Assembly (NCBI RefSeq): GCF_008364795.1
Contig: NZ_VTTM01000001.1
Coordinates: forward strand, 248,001-312,000
From: Azospirillum oryzae
Lineage (GTDB): Bacteria > Pseudomonadota > Alphaproteobacteria > Azospirillales > Azospirillaceae
Length of the DNA: 64,000 bases
Direction of reading: 5' to 3'
The first letter of the stretch is position 1. Each line of letters opens with the position of its first letter. Position numbers and translations under genes: made by a program. This document shows positions 47,309-55,895 of this stretch, one piece after another. The notes below the pieces were generated by a model. That model ran no database searches and had not been told where the DNA came from. It was given only the letters and a program-made list of their open reading frames with translations.

Positions 47309-49408
47309 GTGCGCGCGATGAAAAGACATGCCCTCGCCCTCCTGCTGCTTCTGGCCGTGCCGGCCGGTGGCGCCGCACCCGCTTTTGCCCAGGGCAATGA
47401 GGCAGGGGACGGGATTGGAGCCTGGACGAAGGCCGGGCCGGTGGAGGCGCGATTGGTTTCCGCGGTGCGCGGCACCGGCGACCTGACGGCGCTGCCGCTG
47501 GGGCTGGAGTTGCGGCTGGAGCCGGGATGGAAGACCTACTGGCGCTCCCCCGGCGATGCCGGATTCGCGCCGCGCCTGGACTGGAGCCGCTCGGGTAACC
47601 TGGGCGAGGCGACGCTCTCTTATCCGGCGCCGCACCGTTTCTCCGTCCTGGGATTCGAGACGGCGGGATACGACACCGCGGTCCTGTTCCCGATCCAGGG
47701 GGCGCCGGCGACGCCCGGCAAGCCGGTCGATCTGGCGCTGACCGCCGAACTGCTGGTCTGTTCGGAGATCTGCGTGCCACAGACGCTGGACCTCGCGCTT
47801 GCGCTGCCGGCCGGACCGGCGGACCCCAGCGAGGTCGCCAACGATGTGGCGCGCGCGCAGGCGTTGGTGCCGAAGGGACCGAACGGGCTGCTGCGCATCG
47901 ATTCCGTGCAGGGCAAGGGTTCGTCGCTGGAAGTGGAGGCGACCGCCGCCGACGGCTTCGTCACCCCCGACCTGTTCGTCGAGACCGATCCTGCCCTGAC
48001 CTTTTCCGCCCCCAAGGCGGTTTTTTCCGACAATGACCGCCATGTCCGCCTGACCCTGACGGTGACCGATCCGCAGCCGGGGCTGGATCTGGCCGGGCGG
48101 GCGATGACGCTGACCCTGGTCGACGGTGACAAGGCGGTCGAGGCGCCGGTGACGGCATCTGCCGGTTCTGCCGCGCCGACACCCGGCAGCGTCGGTCTGG
48201 CGGCGATGCTGGGGGTGGCGCTGCTGGGCGGGCTGATCCTGAACCTGATGCCCTGCGTGCTGCCGGTGCTGTCGCTGAAGCTGATGTCGGTGGTCAAGCA
48301 TGGCGGACGGGCGCCTGCGGCGGTGCGCGCCGGATTCCTGGCGAGCGCAGCCGGCATCCTGACCTCCTTCCTGCTGATGGCCTCGGCGCTGGTCGGCATC
48401 AAGGCGGCGGGCGGGGCGGTCGGCTGGGGCATCCAGTTCCAGCAGCCGTTGTTCCTGGTTTTCATGGTCGTGCTGGTCACGCTGTTCTCGGCCAATTTGT
48501 GGGGCCTGTTCGAGGTGCCGCTGCCGCGCGCGCTGGCCGATCGGCTGGGCGGCGACGGGCTGGCCGGGCCGTTCGCCACCGGCATGTTCGCCACCCTGCT
48601 GGCGACCCCCTGTTCGGCGCCTTTCCTGGGTACGGCGGTGGGATTCGCGCTGTCGAAGGGGCCGGTGGAGGTCTATGCGATCTTCGCGACGCTGGGTGTC
48701 GGGCTGGCTCTGCCCTATCTGGCGGTGGCGGCGTGGCCGCGGGTGGCCGGGTGGCTGCCGAAACCGGGGCGCTGGATGGCGACACTGAAGACCGTGCTGG
48801 GATTCGCGCTGATGCTGACGGCGGTCTGGCTGCTGTCGGTACTGACGGCGCAGATCGGCGAGGTGGCTGCCGCGACGGTCGGGCTGCTGATGGCGGCGCT
48901 GGTGCTGGCGCTGTGGGTGGGGCGGAGCGCACGCGGCGCGGCGCGGACCGCCGGCCCGGCGCTGGCCGGTGTGCTGGCGGTTGCCGCCTTCGCCATGCCG
49001 GCCGCGGTCGGCCCGTCGGCCGGTGCGGCGCCGGTGGTCAGCGACAGCAAGGCGCGCTGGGTTCCCTTCGTCGAATCGACGATCCGCGACCATGTCGCCG
49101 CCGGCCGCACCGTGTTCGTCGACGTGACCGCCGACTGGTGCATCACCTGTCAGGCCAACAAGAAGCTGGTCCTGAACCGTGGCGAGGTTGCCGAGCGGCT
49201 GGAGGACAAGGGCGTGGTGGCGATGCGCGCCGACTGGACCCGGCCGGACGCGACGATCGCGAAGTTCCTGTCCGACCATGGCCGGTACGGCATCCCCTTC
49301 AACATCGTCTACGGCCCCGGCGCGCCGGACGGCATCGCCCTGCCGGAACTGCTCAGCGACGGCGCGGTGCTGGAGGCATTGGGCAAGGCGGCGGGCAAGT
49401 CGTCCTGA
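47309..49408 (+). CDS. Thiol:disulfide interchange protein, ScsB/DsbD-like
   Basis: The 699-residue protein has a signal peptide (to about FAQ, residue 28), a periplasmic domain with a Cys pair (LLVCSEICVPQ), eight membrane segments (about 290-560) holding the electron-carrying cysteines (NLMPCVLPVL and ATPCSAPFLG), and a C-terminal thioredoxin domain with DWCITCQANK. It moves electrons from cytoplasmic thioredoxin to periplasmic thiol proteins, for cytochrome c maturation or copper tolerance. GTG 47309 follows AGGGAAGAG; ATG 47318 is in frame. Confidence 0.9.
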   Translation: MRAMKRHALALLLLLAVPAGGAAPAFAQGNEAGDGIGAWTKAGPVEARLVSAVRGTGDLTALPLGLELRLEPGWKTYWRSPGDAGFAPRLDWSRSGNLGEATLSYPAPHRFSVLGFETAGYDTAVLFPIQGAPATPGKPVDLALTAELLVCSEICVPQTLDLALALPAGPADPSEVANDVARAQALVPKGPNGLLRIDSVQGKGSSLEVEATAADGFVTPDLFVETDPALTFSAPKAVFSDNDRHVRLTLTVTDPQPGLDLAGRAMTLTLVDGDKAVEAPVTASAGSAAPTPGSVGLAAMLGVALLGGLILNLMPCVLPVLSLKLMSVVKHGGRAPAAVRAGFLASAAGILTSFLLMASALVGIKAAGGAVGWGIQFQQPLFLVFMVVLVTLFSANLWGLFEVPLPRALADRLGGDGLAGPFATGMFATLLATPCSAPFLGTAVGFALSKGPVEVYAIFATLGVGLALPYLAVAAWPRVAGWLPKPGRWMATLKTVLGFALMLTAVWLLSVLTAQIGEVAAATVGLLMAALVLALWVGRSARGAARTAGPALAGVLAVAAFAMPAAVGPSAGAAPVVSDSKARWVPFVESTIRDHVAAGRTVFVDVTADWCITCQANKKLVLNRGEVAERLEDKGVVAMRADWTRPDATIAKFLSDHGRYGIPFNIVYGPGAPDGIALPELLSDGAVLEALGKAAGKSS

Positions 49409-49497
49409 GCGCGATTGGGAAAAGGCCTATGGCCGCTGCGGCTATTCTGCGGTAACAGGGCGGCTCCGGGATCTTCTCCCGTGCCATGAGGACGATG

Positions 49498-49851
49498 ATG
49501 GACGATCAGATCAACTGCCCGCAGTGCAACTCCGAGAACGCCTATAACGACGGCAGCCTGTGGAACTGCCCCGACTGCGGCCATGAATGGAACCCCGACA
49601 CGGCCGCCGCGGCGACGGATGCCGAAGCGGGGCTGGGCGTGCGCGACGCCAACGGCAACCCGCTGGCCGACGGCGACAGCGTCACGGTCATCAAGGACCT
49701 GAAGGTCAAGGGGTCGTCCCTGGTGGTCAAGGGCGGGACCAAGGTGAAGAACATCCGTCTGACGGACGGCGCCGACGGCCACAACATCGCCTGCAAGATC
49801 GACGGCATCGGCGCCATGAACCTGAAATCGGAGTTCGTGAAGAAGGTGTGA
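49498..49851 (+). CDS. PhnA/YjdM family zinc-ribbon protein
   Basis: The 117-residue protein has an N-terminal zinc ribbon ([10 protein letters not shown] ... [10 protein letters not shown]) and a C-terminal SH3-like domain ([39 protein letters not shown]). This is the PhnA/YjdM family; the old phosphonatase name is not reliable and the function is unknown. GAGGA lies 6 bases before ATG 49498; ATG 49486 and 49495 are in frame. Confidence 0.88.
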   Translation: MDDQINCPQCNSENAYNDGSLWNCPDCGHEWNPDTAAAATDAEAGLGVRDANGNPLADGDSVTVIKDLKVKGSSLVVKGGTKVKNIRLTDGADGHNIACKIDGIGAMNLKSEFVKKV

Positions 49852-49994
49852 GCTTGGCCGTTGAGTTGGGTCAACCGCGCCTTGCGGCCATTCGCCGCGG
49901 GGGATAGAAGGGATGCAGGGCCGGGCTCAGCAACAGGGGCCCGACCGAACCCGGAAAACGGGTCAAACCCATAAAATCGGAAGGGTTAGAGACC

Positions 49995-50492
49995 ATGAGC
50001 AATCAGGCTGGGAGCATCCAGGTTGGCGATACCATTCCGTCTGTCACGCTGAAGTGGCTGACCGACAACGGCATGCAGGAAGTGACGACGGACGAGCTGT
50101 TCAAGGGCAAGAAGGTCGTCCTGTTCTCCGTCCCCGGCGCCTTCACCCCGACCTGCTCCGCCAAGCACCTGCCGGGCTTCGTCCAGCAGGCCGACGCGCT
50201 GAAGGCCAAGGGCGTGGACAGCATCATCTGCCTCGCCGTCAACGATCCCTTCGTGATGCGCGCCTGGGGCGACAAGGGCGGCGTCGGCGACAAGGTGAAG
50301 ATGCTGCCGGACGGCAACGCCACCTTCACCACGGCTCTCGGCCTGACCATGGACGGTTCCGCCCACGGCCTGGGCACCCGCGGCCAGCGCTTCGCCCTGG
50401 TGGCGGAGGACGGCAAGGTCACCCACGTCGCCGTCGAGGCCCCCGGCAAGTTCGAGGTGTCGTCGGCCGAGGCGGTGCTGGAGAAGGTTTGA
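49995..50492 (+). CDS. Peroxiredoxin, Prx5/AhpE-like atypical 2-Cys or 1-Cys
   Basis: The 165-residue enzyme has the peroxidatic site FSVPGAFTPTCSAKHLPGF (Cys54) and GDKGGVGDKVKMLPDG, hallmarks of Prx5. It reduces hydroperoxides using glutaredoxin or thioredoxin. It lacks a fused glutaredoxin domain. The C-terminal resolving Cys of human Prx5 is not seen, so it is probably of the glutathione-dependent 1-Cys kind. A 140-bp leader separates it from phnA; the AT-rich island begins right after it. Confidence 0.93.
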   Translation: MSNQAGSIQVGDTIPSVTLKWLTDNGMQEVTTDELFKGKKVVLFSVPGAFTPTCSAKHLPGFVQQADALKAKGVDSIICLAVNDPFVMRAWGDKGGVGDKVKMLPDGNATFTTALGLTMDGSAHGLGTRGQRFALVAEDGKVTHVAVEAPGKFEVSSAEAVLEKV

Positions 50493-50516
50493 TCTTTGGG
50501 GAGAATGTAGGGGTAT

Positions 50517-50573
50517 AGCGTATACGCTGAGTTGATCTCGTCTCTTAATGTCAATACGTATACGGGATTGACA
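50517..50573. promoter_or_regulatory. Palindromic operator cluster and -35 element before the nuclease-like gene
   Basis: AGCGTATACGCT (50517-50528) is a perfect 12-bp palindrome, and CGTATACG recurs at 50557-50564. The second copy lies in a wider dyad TGTCAAT (50550-50556) / ATTGACA (50567-50573), whose right arm is a good TTGACA -35 for the downstream gene and whose left arm is one for the opposite strand. This looks like an autoregulated promoter. Confidence 0.5.
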
Positions 50574-50584
50574 GCGGAAAAAAT

Positions 50585-50617
50585 CTCCCAAAGGATTGCA
50601 TTGCCGTCCTTTGGGAG
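50585..50617 (+). promoter_or_regulatory. Hairpin that would mask the ribosome site of the nuclease-like gene
   Basis: CTCCCAAAGGA (50585-50595) pairs perfectly with TCCTTTGGGAG (50607-50617). The right arm contains the GGGAG ribosome site, 9 bases before ATG 50626. In mRNA this 11-bp stem would sequester it. There is no T-run, so a terminator is less likely. Confidence 0.55.
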
Positions 50618-50625
50618 TACACTTT

Positions 50626-51273
50626 ATGACATTGGCCCTGAATGCATTAATCAAATGCGTCCACAAATCTCTGGGTGAGGTTTGCAACGAATTTCAAGAG
50701 ATCAGCGGGATCAGTTGCGATCTCATGCCCGAATATCTTCTGACAGCCGGATTGTACCGTAGTCTGAAGAAACTGAAGTCTGTCGGTTGGGTAAAGCCAG
50801 AAGCCAACATCAGAGAGTCGATGAGTGAAGCTGGTGCTCTGGGGCGTGGAAAGTTCCCTGAAGCACTTAACGAAGCTGGACGATTTGATATTTTTGTTTA
50901 TGACACGTCTGAGGCGCCGATCGGAGCTATTGAAGTAAAAAGAACTATCAATGCTCACGCGACGATAGCGAGTGACCTGTCCCGCTTGCGATCTGCTTTG
51001 AAGAAGTCGCCAAAAAGTTCGACAATTCAATACGTAGGCATGGCATTTTTGGTGGCCAATGGCGACGGTGCGCGCAAATCCGCGACTGAAAGAGTTGATA
51101 CCAGGGCGCATAACATTGGTGAAAAGTCTTTCGGACTCAATTATCAGAGATCCAAAGACGGAATTTACCGTTATGGCGAGGATGGGGGGCCAGAGTCATA
51201 TACATATAGAGTTTCTGAATCTGAAGATCAGTTGATCCGATTTGCTTCTTGCTTCTGGGTTCTGACACGTTAA
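50626..51273 (+). CDS. Unknown protein with candidate PD-(D/E)xK nuclease motif
   Basis: The 215-residue protein is not recognised. Its centre reads RFDIFVYDTSEAPIGAIEVK, giving Asp88 and Glu103-x-Lys105, the spacing and hydrophobic strands of a PD-(D/E)xK nuclease core. GGGAG lies 9 bases before the ATG. It is AT-rich against peroxiredoxin and rnhA on either side, flanked by 8-bp repeats, and preceded by palindromes and an RBS-masking hairpin. No methyltransferase or other partner gene is adjacent. A solitary defence-type or repair nuclease is possible; this is inference. Confidence 0.65.
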   Translation: MTLALNALIKCVHKSLGEVCNEFQEISGISCDLMPEYLLTAGLYRSLKKLKSVGWVKPEANIRESMSEAGALGRGKFPEALNEAGRFDIFVYDTSEAPIGAIEVKRTINAHATIASDLSRLRSALKKSPKSSTIQYVGMAFLVANGDGARKSATERVDTRAHNIGEKSFGLNYQRSKDGIYRYGEDGGPESYTYRVSESEDQLIRFASCFWVLTR

Positions 51274-51301
51274 GGCGGATTGGGATACAAAGGGTTATAC
51301 G

Positions 51302-51778
51302 CTAGCCCTGCGCCCGCACGTCGGCCACGCCACGGCGCGCCAGTTCGTCGGCGCGTTCGTTCTCCGGGTGGCCGGCGTGGCCGCGGACCCAGTGGAATTC
51401 GATCTCGTGCTGCCGCTTCGCCTCTTCCAGGCGCTGCCACAGGTCGACGTTCTTCACCGGCTTCTTGTCGGCGGTCAGCCAGCCCTTGGCCTTCCAGCCA
51501 TGGATCCACTTGGTGATGCCGTTCTTCACATATTCGCTGTCGGTGAAGAGGCGGACGGTCACCGGCTTCTTCAACGCTTCCAGCGCCATGATTGCGGCCA
51601 TCAGTTCCATGCGGTTGTTCGTGGTGGCCGGCTCGCCGCCATACAGCTCCTTCTCCACCTCGCCATAGCGCAGGATGGCGCCCCAGCCGCCGGGGCCGGG
51701 ATTGCCGCTGCAGGCGCCGTCGGTGAAAATGTCGACGGTCTTACGGCCGGATTCGGTCGGGGTGGAGTCGTCGGTCAT
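51302..51778 (-). CDS. rnhA: Ribonuclease HI
   Basis: The 158-residue enzyme degrades RNA in RNA-DNA hybrids. All four catalytic acids are present: Asp in [11 protein letters not shown], Glu in RMELMAAI, Asp in FTDSEYV and Asp in ERADELA, with the His loop at [12 protein letters not shown]. It overlaps thrB by ATGA and ends the leftward cysQ-DUF455-thrB-rnhA operon. Confidence 0.95.
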   Translation of the reverse strand: MTDDSTPTESGRKTVDIFTDGACSGNPGPGGWGAILRYGEVEKELYGGEPATTNNRMELMAAIMALEALKKPVTVRLFTDSEYVKNGITKWIHGWKAKGWLTADKKPVKNVDLWQRLEEAKRQHEIEFHWVRGHAGHPENERADELARRGVADVRAQG

Positions 51779-52758
51779 CGCCCGCCTGCGTCGGAATCGT
51801 CGAGGAAATAGTCGCCCAGGCCACGGACCGACTGGTGGAAGCGCAGCTTGCGCAGATATTCCAGCGGGTCCTTCGGCCGCACGAAGGCGCCCGGCGGGTG
51901 GTTCAGCCAGTCATAGAGACGGGTCAGCAGGAAGCGCACGGCGCTGCCACGGCAGAGCCAGGGCAGGGCGTCCAGCTCTTCGCGGGACAGCGGACGGACC
52001 TTGCGGTAGTTGGACAGCAGCAGCCGCGCCTTGGTGGCGTTGAAGGAGCCGTCGATCTCGAAGCACCAGGCGTTGATGCAGATCGCCACGTCGTAGACGA
52101 AGAAGTCGTTGCAGGCGAAATAGAAATCGATCAGGCCGGACAGGCTTTCGCCGCGGAAGAAGACATTGTCCGGGAACAGGTCGGCATGGATGACACCGGC
52201 CGGCAGGCCGATCGGCCAGTTGGCTTCCAGCGCCGCCAGTTCCGATTCCAGCGTCGCGCGCAGGCCCGGCGCCACTTCGTCGGCGCGTTCGGCGGACTTG
52301 GCGAACAGATCCTTCCAGCCGGGCAGGGCCAGTGCGTTCGGCCGTTCCATGCGGAAATCGCCGACCGCCAGATGCAGGCGGGCCAGAGCCTCGCCCAACT
52401 GGGCGCAATGCTGCGGCATGATCCGGCGCGGCCACATGCCGGCCAGGAAGGTGACGATCACCGCCGGGCGGCCGCACAGCTCGCGCAGAGCCACGCCGTC
52501 GCGCCCCGGCACCGGCAGCGGACAGGCGATGCCCTTCTCCGCCAGATGCTCCATCAGGCCGAGGAAGAAGGGCAGATCCTCCTTCCGCGTGCGCTTTTCA
52601 TAGAGCGTCAGGATGTAGGGTCCGCGTTCGGTCACCAGCAGGAAGTTGGAATTCTCCACCCCCTCCGCGATGCCCTTGCACGACAGCACCGCGCCCAGAT
52701 CGTACTGGGCGGCGAAGGTGCTGAGATCCTCGTCGGTGACTTCGGTGTATACGGCCAT
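51775..52758 (-). CDS. thrB: Homoserine kinase (ThrB2, APH fold)
   Basis: The 327-residue kinase is of the choline-kinase-like type used by many alphaproteobacteria rather than the GHMP type. It shows [22 protein letters not shown] (catalytic loop) and [18 protein letters not shown]. It phosphorylates homoserine on the way to threonine. Adjacency to rnhA is the common alphaproteobacterial order and supports the assignment. Start [12 protein letters not shown] at 52758; a longer frame to 52806 is unlikely. Confidence 0.93.
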   Translation of the reverse strand: MAVYTEVTDEDLSTFAAQYDLGAVLSCKGIAEGVENSNFLLVTERGPYILTLYEKRTRKEDLPFFLGLMEHLAEKGIACPLPVPGRDGVALRELCGRPAVIVTFLAGMWPRRIMPQHCAQLGEALARLHLAVGDFRMERPNALALPGWKDLFAKSAERADEVAPGLRATLESELAALEANWPIGLPAGVIHADLFPDNVFFRGESLSGLIDFYFACNDFFVYDVAICINAWCFEIDGSFNATKARLLLSNYRKVRPLSREELDALPWLCRGSAVRFLLTRLYDWLNHPPGAFVRPKDPLEYLRKLRFHQSVRGLGDYFLDDSDAGGR

Positions 52759-52813
52759 GGTGTCCAGCGCCTTACCGGGTTTCCGGCCTGCGGTCAATTT
52801 CCACAATCAAAAT

Positions 52814-53620
52814 TCAGGGCGTGATCGGCTCGTAATATTCCGGGCCGAAGCCGGCCAACTGGCGGCTGGTGGTGTTGAAGGGGCGCTTCAAACCGCCACG
52901 GAAATGGCGGCCGACCAGTTCCTGCCACAGGGCGACCGGCTCGGCTCCGCGCTCGGCGCAGAGATGAACGAACCAGCGGCGGCCGGCGGCGACGTGGCTG
53001 ATTTCCTCGTCATGGATGGTCTGGAGCAGGTCGGCGCTCTCGGCATCGCCGAAGTCGCGCAGGCGGCGCACGGTGTCGGGGGTGACGTCCAGGCCGCGCG
53101 CCTCCAGCACCATCGGCACCACCGCCAGCCGGGCGGCGAGGTCGTGCGCGGTCTCCGTCGCCGCCTGCCACAGCCCGTCATGGGCCGGCAGGTCGCCATA
53201 GGAGGATCCGAGGGCATTCAGGCGGGATTCCAGCATCTGGAAATGCCGGGCCTCGTCGTCGGCCACCTGGATCCAGTCGTCGGTGAAGCCCTTCGGCAGG
53301 CCGAGCGGGGCGAATCGGGCGACGATGTCCCAGGCGAGGTCGATGGCGTTCAGTTCGATGTGCGCCAGCGCATGCAGCAGTGCGATGCGGTTCTGCGCGC
53401 TGCCGCCGCGCCCGCGCTTGGGCATGTCGCGCGGCAGCTTCAACTCCGGCCGGTCGGGACGGGCGGGGCGGTCGGGCGGTGGGGCCGGCACGGCGGGCGA
53501 CAGCAGGCCGTCGCGCCAGGCGGCGGCATGCAGGCGGGTCAGGCGCACTTTCTCCAGCGGCGCCGCGGTGGTCAGCACCGCGGTCGCCGCCTCACCCAGG
53601 CACGATATGGACGAGGTCAT
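52814..53620 (-). CDS. DUF455 ferritin-like protein
   Basis: The 268-residue protein is predicted to be a four-helix di-iron-type protein. Likely ligands are in HALAHIELNAIDLAWDI, ADDEARHFQML and IHDEEISHVAAGRRWF, two ExxH pairs plus extra Glu. DUF455 is related to tRNA hydroxylase MiaE. The substrate is unknown. It overlaps cysQ by ATGA. The N-terminal 70 residues are Pro- and Arg-rich. Confidence 0.85.
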   Translation of the reverse strand: MTSSISCLGEAATAVLTTAAPLEKVRLTRLHAAAWRDGLLSPAVPAPPPDRPARPDRPELKLPRDMPKRGRGGSAQNRIALLHALAHIELNAIDLAWDIVARFAPLGLPKGFTDDWIQVADDEARHFQMLESRLNALGSSYGDLPAHDGLWQAATETAHDLAARLAVVPMVLEARGLDVTPDTVRRLRDFGDAESADLLQTIHDEEISHVAAGRRWFVHLCAERGAEPVALWQELVGRHFRGGLKRPFNTTSRQLAGFGPEYYEPITP

Positions 53621-54393
53621 TTCCAGCCGTAGGCGACGAAGTGCGGGTTGAGGATGTCGTCCTTGCCATAGACCAGCGGCGAGCCGTCCGGTTGTTCCAC
53701 CCGGCCGCCGGCGCCGATTAGGACGGCGTGGCCGGCGGCGGTGTCCCACTCGCTGGTCGGCCCGAAGCGGGGATAAAGGTCGGCCTTGCCGCTCGCAACC
53801 GTGCAGAATTTCAGCGAACTGCCACAGGACACCCGGTCCTTGACCGTGTACTTGCCGAGGAAATCCTCCAGTACCGAACCGCTGCCGTGGGAACGGCTGG
53901 CGACGACGGTCAGCCCGTCGGGCGGCGGGTTGCGGACGGCGATGGGGTGGTCGTGGCGGCCCTCCGCGCAATGGACGGCGGTGCCGGGGCCGGCGGCGGT
54001 GTACATGTCGCCGGTGGCGGGGGCATAGACGACGCCCAGGACCGGGACGCCATTCTCGATCAGGGCGATGTTCACCGTGAACTCGCCGTTGCGGGAGATG
54101 AATTCCTTGGTTCCATCGAGCGGATCGACCAGCCAGAAGCGGCCGCCGGAGATGTCGGGCTTGTGGCCGGCGGCCATCGCCTCTTCCGCGACGACAGGTA
54201 CGCCCGGCAGGAGGTGGTGCAGCGCCGGGACGATCACCGCCTCCGCCGCCTGGTCGGCCTGCGTGACCGGGCTGCCGTCAACCTTGGTGGCGACGTCGAT
54301 GCCGTCGTTGTAGAAGCGCAGGATGACCTGGCCGGCCTCGTGGGCGATGGTGCGGACCGTCGGCAGCAGGCTCGCCACAGCGGCATCGGGCAT
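53617..54393 (-). CDS. cysQ: 3'(2'),5'-bisphosphate nucleotidase
   Basis: The 258-residue inositol-monophosphatase-fold enzyme has the metal site WLVDPLDGTKEFI, the preceding EE (PVVAEEAMA) and the C-terminal SEWDTAAGHAVL. It removes the 3'-phosphate from PAP formed during sulfate assimilation and 4'-phosphopantetheine transfer. It is first in the leftward operon and is divergent from the GNAT gene (90-bp gap). Confidence 0.93.
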   Translation of the reverse strand: MPDAAVASLLPTVRTIAHEAGQVILRFYNDGIDVATKVDGSPVTQADQAAEAVIVPALHHLLPGVPVVAEEAMAAGHKPDISGGRFWLVDPLDGTKEFISRNGEFTVNIALIENGVPVLGVVYAPATGDMYTAAGPGTAVHCAEGRHDHPIAVRNPPPDGLTVVASRSHGSGSVLEDFLGKYTVKDRVSCGSSLKFCTVASGKADLYPRFGPTSEWDTAAGHAVLIGAGGRVEQPDGSPLVYGKDDILNPHFVAYGWK

Positions 54394-54483
54394 GGGGTAA
54401 TCTCCCTATGGTATGAAGAGTCAGCATATCCTGCCCGAAGGCGGGCCGGAAGCTCTTGAACGGGTGTGGAACGGAGAAGGCGG

Positions 54484-55041
54484 ATGACGGCCGGGGAATT
54501 GTCGGACATCGGGCGGCCGAACGGCCACGGCGCATCGGCCCTATGGCGTGCTATGACCGCGGCCGATCTGGACCGGATCCTGGCAATCGCGGACATCGTT
54601 CATCCGGACTATCCGGAGGAGCGCGGCGTGTTCGAGGAGCGGCTGGCGCTCTATCCCGCCGGCTGTCGTGTGGCGGAATGCCGCGGCGAGGCCATCGGCT
54701 ACGGCGTCATGCATCCGGGCAAGCTGGGGGTGCCGCCGCCGCTCGACACGCCGCTGGGCAGCCTGTCGGCCGATGCGGACTGCCTGTACCTGCACGACAT
54801 CGCATTATTGCCGGAGGCACGCGGCACCGGGCTGGGGGCGGCGGTGCTGGGCTATGCCCATGGACTGGCGGCACGGGAGGGGTGGAGGTGGCTGGCGCTG
54901 ACCTCGACGCCGGGTGCGCGGAGCTATTGGGACCGCGTCGGCTTCGCACCCTATGCGGATGGCGGACCGGCGCTGGAGGCCAAGCTGGCGAGCTATGGCG
55001 GCGGGATGAGCTATATGACAATGACTGTTTCAAAAAAATAG
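54484..55041 (+). CDS. GNAT family N-acetyltransferase
   Basis: The 185-residue protein has the acetyl-CoA loop LPEARGTGLGAAVLGYA, matching R/QxxGxG/A, and a C-terminal SYWDRVGFAPYADG typical of GNAT motif B. Substrate unknown. GGAGAAGG precedes ATG 54484; a GTG at 54466 is also in frame. Immediately after its stop the DNA turns AT-rich for nearly 2 kb. Confidence 0.85.
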   Translation: MTAGELSDIGRPNGHGASALWRAMTAADLDRILAIADIVHPDYPEERGVFEERLALYPAGCRVAECRGEAIGYGVMHPGKLGVPPPLDTPLGSLSADADCLYLHDIALLPEARGTGLGAAVLGYAHGLAAREGWRWLALTSTPGARSYWDRVGFAPYADGGPALEAKLASYGGGMSYMTMTVSKK

Positions 55042-55315
55042 ACGTCGCTGATTCTTCATTAGATTTCTATTTAGATACTTCGATTTCGCATTAATTATTT
55101 CCATGAAATTTCTTTGTTGTATATTGATAAGCCCATGCGTTTACCACGCAGCCCATAAATAACCAACCTTGTCGCTTTGGTATATCCCGCCCTTGGCGGC
55201 AATTTGAATGTCTACGCGGTTACCTATTGGACATATGAGGCGCCTTGTGTTAATCAGGCGGGCCTTATTATTGATTTTTTCGGTGTGAAATCATAAGTTT
55301 GGGAAGGAGGGTGCT

Positions 55316-55894
55316 TTGACCGAGCAGAAAGATAGTGAAAAGCCTCCCTTAGCGCAGAGTGAAAGCAAAAATACTAATGGCGAGTTAATTTATTCAGAAG
55401 AAAACAGATGGTATTTTTGGGTAGCTTTCGCTTTTAGCTTTATTGTTCTTTTTTTGTATTATATGCCGTTATACATCTTTATGTACAAGACTGTAGGTGG
55501 CGTTCAATATGATGATGATGGAAAGTGGCTTTCGATATTCATTTCGTTTACGGACAAGCCGGAGAATTTTTTGAATGCTTTTCATAAATTGCTTCTGCCT
55601 TTAGTCTCTATTGCTTCCATCTTTGCGTTTAAGGGTCAGAGGCCTTTTTCGATGATTTTCTTGTTAATATTAGTCATATCTGGTTTGTTTTTGTCGCTCT
55701 ATTTAGGGGTGGTAACTGAGGCTCGGTTTGTGAAAGATGCTGTAAATTCAGCGATCTCTCCAGACGAACTCGACGATACCTTCAAGAGAATGGAGGTGTT
55801 TTTTGGTAGAGTGCAAGAAACTAGTTTAATGTATATGATGGTTATACTTGGGATATCTGCGAGAAACGTCACAGGCTCTAAGGGGGTAGGTTAG
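55316..55894 (+). CDS. Unknown four-helix membrane protein
   Basis: The 192-residue protein has a polar N-terminus and four hydrophobic segments (about 33-57, 90-105, 111-133 and 170-182). Between the last two lies a charged region (ISPDELDDTFKRM). It starts with TTG, six bases after a strong GGAAGGAGGG. Codon use is AT-rich, unlike the neighbourhood, suggesting recent acquisition. It precedes the secreted-protein gene by 1 bp, so the two are coupled. No family recognised. Confidence 0.7.
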   Translation: MTEQKDSEKPPLAQSESKNTNGELIYSEENRWYFWVAFAFSFIVLFLYYMPLYIFMYKTVGGVQYDDDGKWLSIFISFTDKPENFLNAFHKLLLPLVSIASIFAFKGQRPFSMIFLLILVISGLFLSLYLGVVTEARFVKDAVNSAISPDELDDTFKRMEVFFGRVQETSLMYMMVILGISARNVTGSKGVG

Positions 55895-55895
55895 A

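Larger units (their letters stand above)
50521..51303. repeat. 8-bp direct repeats bounding the AT-rich nuclease island
   Basis: TATACGCT occurs at 50521-50528 and again at 51296-51303, at the two edges of the AT-rich segment. It starts 28 bp past the peroxiredoxin stop and ends inside the last codons of rnhA. It may be the target duplication of an insertion, or chance. Confidence 0.35.

Noticed and set aside
55103..55162. 19-codon ORF starting MKFLCC in the AT-rich leader
   Set aside because: No ribosome site at a suitable distance; kept only as a remark in the island finding.
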